DNA from: Actinomycetes bacterium
GTDB lineage: Bacteria > Actinomycetota > Actinomycetes > Propionibacteriales > Propionibacteriaceae
Length of the DNA stretch: 10,827 bases
Assembly (NCBI GenBank): GCA_023436925.1
Contig: JAEZHJ010000203.1
Coordinates: 1 to 10,827 of the forward strand
Direction: 5' to 3'
Part shown: positions 1 to 5,391 of the stretch, piece after piece
Layout: the number at the start of each line of letters is the position of its first letter
How positions within the stretch are numbered: the stretch's first letter is position 1
Translations under genes and position numbers: made by a program
The notes under the pieces: model-generated
What the model saw: the letters and a program-made list of their open reading frames with translations, nothing else
Told to the model about the DNA's origin: nothing
Databases searched by the model: none

Positions 1-179
1 AGCTCACTCTGGGCCCGCGCGGCGTCTTCGAGCTGACGCCGTGGGACGGCGACGTGTTCACGTTCCCGGTCTCGTCCGAGAACGCCCCGCCGGGAAGCAT
101 TTCCATGGCGACGTTCGCCGGGGGCTCGCTCACGCTGGAGTATTTCGACGATGAAGGCAAGGGGGTCTTCACCCGATGA
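1..179 (+). CDS. Beta-lactamase-family serine hydrolase, C-terminal end only (partial)
   Basis: Only the last 58 codons are present, read from base 3 to the TGA at 177-179; the start lies left of the window. The visible peptide contains WDGDVFTF, a SENAPPGSIS stretch, and ends LTLEYFDDEGKGVFTR. This is the beta-strand-rich pattern of the C-terminal DUF3471-type domain found after the catalytic domain in class C beta-lactamase/penicillin-binding-like serine hydrolases. The catalytic SxxK and YxN motifs would be upstream and cannot be checked. The stop overlaps the next gene's start as ATGA, so the two are probably co-transcribed and translationally coupled. From memory, Mycobacterium tuberculosis also has a beta-lactamase-like gene (Rv0907) directly before ctpE (Rv0908), which supports this reading. 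The family call rests on this tail alone, and the substrate is unknown. Confidence 0.72.
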   Translation, partial: LTLGPRGVFELTPWDGDVFTFPVSSENAPPGSISMATFAGGSLTLEYFDDEGKGVFTR

Positions 180-2578
180 CGACTTCGGTGGTCACGGGCC
201 TCTCCGACGCCGAGGTCGCTCAGCGCGTCGCCGAGGGCAAGACCAACGACGTTCCCACCAGGGCGGCGCGCAGCGTCTCGGACATCGTCCGCGGCAACGT
301 GTTCACCCGCATCAACGCCATCCTCGGCGTGCTGCTGATCATCGTGCTCTCCACCGGTTCGGTGATCAACGGTGCGTTCGGGCTGCTGATCATCGCCAAC
401 AGCGCGATCGGCATCATCCAGGAACTGCGGGCCAAACGCACCCTGGACCAGCTCGCCATCGTCGGGCAGGCGAAACCGTTGGTGCGCAGGCAGTCCGGGA
501 CCGCGCCGCTGCCCCCCGACGAGGTGGTGCTCGACGATGTGATCGAACTGGGCCCAGGTGATCAGATCGTCGTCGACGGGGTGGTCCTGGAGGACGCCAA
601 CCTCGAGGTCGACGAGTCGTTGCTGACCGGGGAAGCCGATCCCATCGCCAAAGTCGCGGGCGACCACGTGATGTCGGGCAGCTTCGTGGTGGCGGGCAGC
701 GGCGCCTACCGCGCCACCAAGGTCGGCCGCGAGGCCTACGCGGCAAAGCTGGCCGAGGAGGCCAGCAAGTTCACGCTGGTGAAATCCGAACTCCGCAACG
801 GCATCAACAAGATCCTGCAGTTCATCACCTACCTGTTGGTGCCCGCCGGTGCGTTGATCATCTACACCCAGCTGTTCACCACCGGTTCCGGGTGGCAGGA
901 GTCGGTGCTGCGCATGGTCGGCGCCCTGGTGCCGATGGTGCCGGAAGGACTGGTGCTGATGACGTCGATCGCGTTCGCGGTCGGGGTGATCCGGTTGGGC
1001 CGCAGACAGTGCCTGGTCAACGAGTTGCCCGCGATCGAGGGCCTGGCCCGCGTCGACGTCGTCTGCGCCGACAAGACCGGCACGCTGACCGAGAACGGGA
1101 TGCGGTTCGGTGAGCTCGAGCCGGTGGACGACACCACCGCCGACCGGCTGCGTGAGGTGGTCGCCCAGGTGGCCGCGGCCGACCCCCGGCCGAACGCCTC
1201 GATCCAGGCGCTGGCCCAGGAGATGCCGCTGTCCGGCGACGAATGGACGGTCACCGCCCAGGCCCCGTTCACCTCCGCCAAGAAGTGGTCCGGGGTCTCC
1301 TTCGAGGGTCAGGGGGACTGGGTGATCGGCGCTCCCGACGTGCTGGCCGGTGACAGCGAGGTCGCGAGCCGCGCCGAGCAGATCGGCTCCACCGGACGGC
1401 GGGTGCTGCTGCTGGGCCGCAGCGACCGGCTGGTCGACGACGAGGCGGCGCCGGGCACCGTGACGCCCGTGGCGCTACTCGTGCTCGAGCAGAAGGTGCG
1501 CCCCGAGGCCCGCGACACCCTGCAGTACTTCGCCGACCAGGACGTCACCGTCAAGGTCATCTCCGGCGACAACGCGGTCAGCGTGGGAGCCGTCACCCGC
1601 TCCCTCGGCGTGGCCGCCGACAGCGTGATGGACGCCCGCACGCTGCCCAGCGACCCGGACGCCTTCGCCGACGACGTCGAGCGGATGAACGTCTTCGGCC
1701 GGGTCACCCCGCAGCAGAAGCGGGAGATGGTGAGTGCCCTGCAGGCGCGTGGGCACACCGTGGCGATGACCGGCGACGGGGTCAACGACGTCCTGGCGAT
1801 CAAGGACTCCGACCTCGGGGTGGCGATGGGGACCGGTGCCGCCGCGACCCGGTCGGTGGCCCAGCTGGTGCTCCTCGACGACTCCTTCGCCACCCTGCCG
1901 CACGTCGTGGCCGAGGGCCGGCGGGTGATCGGCAACATCGAACGGGTCGCCAACTTCTTCCTCACCAAGACCCTGTACTCGGTGCTGCTGGCGCTGCTGG
2001 TCGTGATCTGGCGGTTGCCGTTCCCGTTCGTCCCGATCCACATCTCGCTGGTCGGCTGGTTCACCATCGGGATCCCCGCCTCGATCCTCGCGCTGGCCCC
2101 GAACGCCGAGCGCGCCCGTCCGGGCTTCCTGGGCCGGGTGATGAGGTTCGGCATCCCCGCCTCGATCGCGATCGGGGCGACCACCTTCGCCTGCTACCTG
2201 GTGACGCTGGGGCAGTCCGGCTCGGCGGGGCTCACCCTGCAGGTCTCCACCGCGACGCTCATCGCCCTGCTCTGCGGCGGCGCCTGGGTGATGATCACGA
2301 TCAGCCGGCCCTACGAGTGGTGGAAGGTCCTGATGATCGTCTTCTGCGTGGCGGCCACCGTGGCGATCTTCGTCGTCCCGCTGCAGTTCACGGTGCCGGT
2401 GGTCGACTTCGCCTTCAACCTGCAGCAGGTCTTCTACATCGACACCGGCAATGCCGCGATGGTGCAGACCGGCTTCCTGTTCGGCGGGATCGCCGTGGTG
2501 CTGGTCGAGGTGATCTGGTGGGTCACCGGGAAGCTGACCGGCGGGGACCGGCGGCGGCTCTTCCCGGCCGCCGGCTAG
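176..2578 (+). CDS. ctpE: CtpE-like P-type ATPase (probable Ca2+ transporter)
   Basis: An 800-residue P-type cation ATPase of the inner membrane. Visible landmarks: two N-terminal helices (about 44-62 and 64-84); actuator loop TGEAD at 151-155 (a variant of TGES); helices 3 and 4 (about 213-275) with the ion-site motif PEGL at 256-259; phosphorylation motif DKTGTLT with aspartate D299; a GAPD form of the nucleotide-site KGAPE motif near 385-388; hinge TGDGVND at 532-538; and six C-terminal helices from about 597 to the end. There is no N-terminal HMA metal-binding domain, which argues against a copper or zinc exporter. The VPMVPEGLVLMTSIAFAVG region, overall length and TGEAD variant match actinobacterial CtpE, which is linked to calcium uptake in mycobacteria. 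The ATG at 176 overlaps the stop of the upstream hydrolase (ATGA). A GGGGG stretch at 161-165 is a weak ribosome site at a 10-base spacing. Ion specificity is inferred from family resemblance. Confidence 0.9.
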   Translation: MTTSVVTGLSDAEVAQRVAEGKTNDVPTRAARSVSDIVRGNVFTRINAILGVLLIIVLSTGSVINGAFGLLIIANSAIGIIQELRAKRTLDQLAIVGQAKPLVRRQSGTAPLPPDEVVLDDVIELGPGDQIVVDGVVLEDANLEVDESLLTGEADPIAKVAGDHVMSGSFVVAGSGAYRATKVGREAYAAKLAEEASKFTLVKSELRNGINKILQFITYLLVPAGALIIYTQLFTTGSGWQESVLRMVGALVPMVPEGLVLMTSIAFAVGVIRLGRRQCLVNELPAIEGLARVDVVCADKTGTLTENGMRFGELEPVDDTTADRLREVVAQVAAADPRPNASIQALAQEMPLSGDEWTVTAQAPFTSAKKWSGVSFEGQGDWVIGAPDVLAGDSEVASRAEQIGSTGRRVLLLGRSDRLVDDEAAPGTVTPVALLVLEQKVRPEARDTLQYFADQDVTVKVISGDNAVSVGAVTRSLGVAADSVMDARTLPSDPDAFADDVERMNVFGRVTPQQKREMVSALQARGHTVAMTGDGVNDVLAIKDSDLGVAMGTGAAATRSVAQLVLLDDSFATLPHVVAEGRRVIGNIERVANFFLTKTLYSVLLALLVVIWRLPFPFVPIHISLVGWFTIGIPASILALAPNAERARPGFLGRVMRFGIPASIAIGATTFACYLVTLGQSGSAGLTLQVSTATLIALLCGGAWVMITISRPYEWWKVLMIVFCVAATVAIFVVPLQFTVPVVDFAFNLQQVFYIDTGNAAMVQTGFLFGGIAVVLVEVIWWVTGKLTGGDRRRLFPAAG

Positions 2579-2581
2579 CGC

Positions 2582-3103
2582 TCAGCCCGGCCGCTGGGCC
2601 GTCCAGCGGGTCCCGTCGAAGTACCGCACACCGCGGCCGTCGGGGGAGGGGTACCAGCCCGGCTGGGCCACCTGGACCGGGCCGGCGGCGATCGCCGGAG
2701 GTCCCTGGTGGACCGGACGGTGGGCGCCGCAGGCCTTCACCAGGGCGATGATCCAGCCGATCAGCGTCCAGCCGAGCAGCAGATTGCCGACGAAGATCGA
2801 CCACTGGTTCGCCTTGCCCCGGGTGGCGGCGATCGCCCACGGCAACATGTAGAACCCGGTCAGCAGCACGACCACCCAGGCCACCACGGTCACCGTCGGG
2901 TTCGGCTCCTGCTGGTCGGTCAGCGTGAGGCGGGACTCGAACGCGGCAGCCGGGACGTAGAGCGCGGGCGCGGGAACCAGGGCCGCTGACGGGGCGGCGG
3001 GCACCGGCGGTGCGGCCGGCGGCGGGTAGGCCGGTGGGGTGTACAGCGGGAAGCGTTCGTAGGGGTCGGGCGACGGTTCGACCGGCGGGTACGGCTGGCT
3101 CAT
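2582..3103 (-). CDS. Small membrane protein: superinfection-immunity-like two-helix domain plus DUF2510
   Basis: A 173-residue protein in three parts. Residues 1-50 are proline-, alanine- and tyrosine-rich and probably disordered. Residues about 71-93 and 101-122 form two hydrophobic helices flanking a basic TRGKANQ turn, which resembles the Imm/superinfection-immunity family named after phage T4 Imm. Residues about 147-171 (QPGWYPSPDG, then YFDGTRWT) are a DUF2510 motif, a short tryptophan-rich domain common in actinobacterial membrane proteins. I chose the ATG at 3103 because AGGAG lies 5 bases before it and the proline-rich tail begins there. A longer frame opens from 3220 but would start inside the leuB 3' end and cross the hairpin. 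The gene lies downstream of leuB on the same strand with its own likely promoter, and its stop is 3 bases from the ctpE stop. Function is unknown. A role in blocking phage DNA entry is only suggested by the family name, since the two-helix domain is widespread in bacteria without known immunity roles. Confidence 0.85.
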   Translation of the reverse strand: MSQPYPPVEPSPDPYERFPLYTPPAYPPPAAPPVPAAPSAALVPAPALYVPAAAFESRLTLTDQQEPNPTVTVVAWVVVLLTGFYMLPWAIAATRGKANQWSIFVGNLLLGWTLIGWIIALVKACGAHRPVHQGPPAIAAGPVQVAQPGWYPSPDGRGVRYFDGTRWTAQRPG

Positions 3104-3108
3104 GGCGG

Positions 3109-3129
3109 CTCCTGTTCGCCGACATGCTA
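3109..3129 (-). promoter_or_regulatory. Likely promoter -10 and ribosome site of the DUF2510 gene
   Basis: On the minus strand, TAGCAT at 3129-3124 fits an actinobacterial TANNNT -10 box. AGGAG at 3113-3109 lies 5 bases before the ATG at 3103. Transcription would begin around 3117, giving a very short 5' leader. The -35 region would fall inside the GC hairpin and has no clear consensus. The site lies after the hairpin that follows leuB, which suggests expression independent of leuB. The identical TAGCAT hexamer also lies before ilvE. Confidence 0.45.
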
Positions 3130-3140
3130 TTGCCGCGGCC

Positions 3141-3177
3141 AGCCCCGGGCGGCGGCGCCCGGGGAAGTCCCGGGGCT
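3141..3177 (-). terminator. GC-rich hairpin after leuB (probable terminator, no U-tract)
   Basis: Starting 14 bases beyond the leuB stop there are two overlapping perfect inverted repeats. The outer stem is AGCCCCGGG (3141-3149) with CCCGGGGCT (3169-3177). The inner one is CCCCGGGC (3143-3150) with GCCCGGGG (3157-3164) around a 6-base loop. They share bases, so only one can form at a time. No T-run follows, which is common for actinobacterial terminators. It may end the leuB transcript before the DUF2510 promoter. Termination itself is inferred. Confidence 0.5.
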
Positions 3178-3191
3178 GCGCCGGGGTCGGA

Positions 3192-4259
3192 TCAGGACAG
3201 CCGGGCGACGATCGCGTCACCGATCGCCGCGGTGGGGCGCGCCACGCTGCCCCGCTCGGCGATGTCGGCGTCCACCGCTGCCTCGATCCGGGCCGCGTCC
3301 TCGGGGCGTCCGAGGTGGTCCAGCAGCAGCGCCATCGACAAGATCGTGGCGGTCGGGTCGGCGAGCTGGCGTCCGGCGATGTCGGGAGCGGAGCCGTGCA
3401 CCGGCTCGAACATCGACGGGAAGCGCCCCTCCGGGTTGATGTTCGCGCTGGCCGCCAGCCCGATGCCGCCGGTCACCGCGGCCGCGAGGTCGGTGAGGAT
3501 GTCGCCGAACAGGTTGTCGGTGACGATCACGTCGAAACGCTGCGGGTCGGCCACCAGAGCGATGGTGGCGGCGTCGACGTGCAGGTAGTCGGTCTCCACC
3601 TGCGGGAACTCGGCCGCAACCTCACTGAACAGGCGGTTCCACAGCCCGCCGGCGTGCACCAGCACGTTGTGCTTGTGCACCAGCGTGACCTTGTTGCGGC
3701 GCCGGGTGGCGCGGACGAAGGCGTCCCGGATCACGCGCTCGATGCCGTGTGCGGTGTTCAGGCTGACCTCGGTGGCGATCTCCTGGGGAGTGCCGGTGCG
3801 CAGGCTGCCGCCGTTGCCGACGTAGGGTCCCTCGGTGCCCTCCCGGACCACGACGAAGTCGATCGGGCCGCGGTCGGTCACCGACGCCGCCAGCGGGGTG
3901 GGCACGCCGGGGTAGAGCCGCGAGGGTCGCAGGTTCACGTAGTGGTCGAAGGCGAACCGCAGCTTCAGCAGCAGGCCGCGTTCCAGCAGCCCGCTCGGGA
4001 TGGCCTTCGAACCGGGCGCCGCGCCGACCGCACCCAGGATGATCGCCTGGCTGGTGGCGAGTTGCTCAAGGGTGGCGTCGGGAAGCACCTCACCGGTGCG
4101 CTGCCAGTGCTCGGCGCCCAGGTCGTGGTGGACGAACTCGAAGGCGTCGGAGCCGACGGTGGCGGTCAGCACCTTGAGTCCCTCGGCGACCACCTCCGGT
4201 CCGATGCCGTCGCCGGCGATGACTGAGATGACGGGCCTGCTGGTATCGGTAGCGGTCAC
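3192..4259 (-). CDS. leuB: 3-isopropylmalate dehydrogenase
   Basis: A 355-residue cytosolic NAD-dependent beta-decarboxylating dehydrogenase. It oxidises 3-isopropylmalate in leucine synthesis and, in organisms with CimA, 3-methylmalate to 2-oxobutyrate for isoleucine. Visible motifs: AGDGIGPE at 15-22; substrate arginines in LKLRF (R101), NLRP (R111) and VVREGTEGPYVG (R139); HVDA (D229); NLFGDILTD with metal-ligand aspartates D253 and D257; and EPVHGSAPDIAG near 285-296. The REGTEGPY form and length match actinobacterial LeuB. The chosen start is GTG 4259-4257. The reading frame continues upstream for 367 more codons through the antisense of ilvE, but that part has no protein-family character. 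An in-frame ATG at 4292 would add 11 residues and has AAGGAG only at a poor 14-base spacing. The GTG has no Shine-Dalgarno sequence of its own, so it is either leaderless or coupled to the small ORF at 4256-4300. A hairpin follows the stop. Confidence 0.96.
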   Translation of the reverse strand: MTATDTSRPVISVIAGDGIGPEVVAEGLKVLTATVGSDAFEFVHHDLGAEHWQRTGEVLPDATLEQLATSQAIILGAVGAAPGSKAIPSGLLERGLLLKLRFAFDHYVNLRPSRLYPGVPTPLAASVTDRGPIDFVVVREGTEGPYVGNGGSLRTGTPQEIATEVSLNTAHGIERVIRDAFVRATRRRNKVTLVHKHNVLVHAGGLWNRLFSEVAAEFPQVETDYLHVDAATIALVADPQRFDVIVTDNLFGDILTDLAAAVTGGIGLAASANINPEGRFPSMFEPVHGSAPDIAGRQLADPTATILSMALLLDHLGRPEDAARIEAAVDADIAERGSVARPTAAIGDAIVARLS

Positions 4260-4300
4260 GACAGGTGAGGGTACCCCAGCGGCGGATAGCATTCGGTCAT
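4256..4300 (-). CDS. Possible 14-residue leader ORF overlapping the leuB start
   Basis: On the minus strand an ATG at 4300 opens a 14-codon frame, MTECYPPLGYPHLS, ending in TGA at 4258-4256. The stop overlaps the leuB GTG as GTGA, the classic arrangement for translational coupling. A strong Shine-Dalgarno match, AAGGAG at 4312-4307, sits 6 bases before the ATG, whereas leuB has none. The ATG is read from the palindrome CATG at 4298-4301, whose other strand is the ilvE start codon. The peptide has two leucine codons (both CTG) and one Pro-Pro pair, which is not strongly leucine-rich, so classical attenuation is uncertain. The ribosome site is complementary to pyrimidine-rich ilvE codons 3-5 and could be chance. 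It is functional only if transcription of leuB starts inside ilvE. Confidence 0.3.
   Translation of the reverse strand: MTECYPPLGYPHLS
4268..4273 (-). promoter_or_regulatory. Candidate -10 box for leuB
   Basis: TACCCT on the minus strand (4273-4268) fits TANNNT and lies 8 bases before the GTG at 4259. Transcription from it would give a leaderless or nearly leaderless leuB mRNA. No convincing -35 is visible. It competes with the alternative in which leuB is read from a longer mRNA starting inside ilvE. Confidence 0.3.
4287..4292 (+). promoter_or_regulatory. Probable -10 box of ilvE (leaderless mRNA)
   Basis: TAGCAT at 4287-4292 ends 6 bases before the ilvE ATG at 4299. This spacing places transcription initiation on or next to the A of the start codon. 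There is no Shine-Dalgarno sequence before ilvE, as expected for a leaderless transcript. A weak GTGAGG at 4265-4270 is the only -35-like match (16-base spacer). Confidence 0.5.
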
Positions 4301-5384
4301 GTCTCTCTCCTTCCCCGTCAGCCTGAACCCGAACCCTGCCGGCGAGGCCGAGTTCGCCTCGGTGATGGCAGCACCCGGCTTCGGCGAGCACTTCACCGAC
4401 CACATGGCCGTGGCCACCTGGACCGCCACCGAGGGCTGGACCGACGGCCGCATCCAGCCCTACGGGCCGTTCCAGATCGACCCGGCCACGGCGGTGCTGC
4501 ACTACGCCCAGGAGATCTTCGAAGGGATGAAGGCCTACCGGCACGACGACGGCTCGGTCTGGCTCTTCCGGCCGGAGGCGAACGCGGCCCGGATGAACGC
4601 CTCGGCCGCCCGGATGATGCTGCCGCAACTGCCCGAGGAGGACTTCCTCGCCGCCGTCTCGGCGCTGGTGACCGCCGACGAGCGGTGGGTCCCGGCCGCC
4701 GGTGGCGAGCAGAGCCTGTACCTGCGGCCCTTCATGTTCGCCTCGGAGGTCTTCCTCGGGGTGCGGGCCGCCAACCGGGTCACGTTCTCGGTGATCGCGT
4801 CCCCGGTCGGCTCCTACTTCCCCGGCGGGATCGAGCCGGTGCACATCTGGGTGACCGACACCTGGGCCCGCGCCGGGATCGGCGGGACGGGGGCCGCCAA
4901 GTGCGGCGGCAACTACGCCGCCTCCCTGATCGCCCAGTACGAGGGCTACGAGCACGGCTGCTCGCAGGTGCTGTTCATCGAGGCGGCCGGCAAGGACCGG
5001 GTCGAGGAACTGGGCGGCATGAACGTCTTCCTGGTCACCTCCGACGGCCGGCTGATCACCCCGGAGTTGACCGGGACGATCCTGGACGGGGTCACCCGCA
5101 GCTCGATCCTCACGGTGGCCGCAGAACTCGGGCTGCGTCCCCAGGAGCGCCGGCTGGGTGCCCAGGAGTTCTTCGCCATGATCTCGGACGGGGTCGCGGT
5201 CGAGGCCTTCTCCTGCGGCACGGCCGCGGTGCTCACCCCGATCGCCAGCTTCCGCACCGCCCAGCAGCAGTACCGGCTGCCCCAGCCCGCGGGTGAGCAG
5301 ACCCTGGCGATCCGCAACCGGATCCTCGACCTGCAGCACGGCCGGGTGCCCGACACCCACGGCTGGCTGCGCCGGGTGCTGTGA
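4299..5384 (+). CDS. ilvE: Branched-chain amino acid aminotransferase
   Basis: A 361-residue fold-type IV PLP aminotransferase that transfers the amino group between glutamate and the 2-oxo acids of valine, leucine and isoleucine in the cytosol. Visible motifs: HYAQEIFEGMKAYR ending at residue 81; RPEANAARM near 91-99; the PLP lysine in GAAKCGGNYAAS (K201); and EAFSCGTAA at 302-310 near the cofactor phosphate site. The length is typical of the actinobacterial IlvE type. The ATG at 4299 is the only plausible start: the conserved N-terminal region follows at once and a -10-like TAGCAT lies 6 bases upstream. ilvE diverges from leuB and could be co-regulated with it through the shared 39-base gap. 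The stop is 7 bases from the stop of the converging phospholipase gene, leaving no room for a terminator between them. Confidence 0.96.
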   Translation: MSLSFPVSLNPNPAGEAEFASVMAAPGFGEHFTDHMAVATWTATEGWTDGRIQPYGPFQIDPATAVLHYAQEIFEGMKAYRHDDGSVWLFRPEANAARMNASAARMMLPQLPEEDFLAAVSALVTADERWVPAAGGEQSLYLRPFMFASEVFLGVRAANRVTFSVIASPVGSYFPGGIEPVHIWVTDTWARAGIGGTGAAKCGGNYAASLIAQYEGYEHGCSQVLFIEAAGKDRVEELGGMNVFLVTSDGRLITPELTGTILDGVTRSSILTVAAELGLRPQERRLGAQEFFAMISDGVAVEAFSCGTAAVLTPIASFRTAQQQYRLPQPAGEQTLAIRNRILDLQHGRVPDTHGWLRRVL

Positions 5385-5391
5385 GGCGCGG

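Noticed and set aside
2523..3125. Alternative frames overlapping the DUF2510 gene, including a 200-codon minus-strand frame
   Set aside because: They lack the membrane helices and DUF2510 motif and are Arg/Pro-rich shadows. The frame 2582-3103 has a ribosome site and known domains.
4260..5360. A 367-codon in-frame extension upstream of leuB, antisense to ilvE, as a fused N-terminal domain
   Set aside because: The translation is low-complexity (Gly, Asp, His, Arg, Pro) with no domain character, and the LeuB family begins right at the GTG. The overlap with ilvE explains the open frame.
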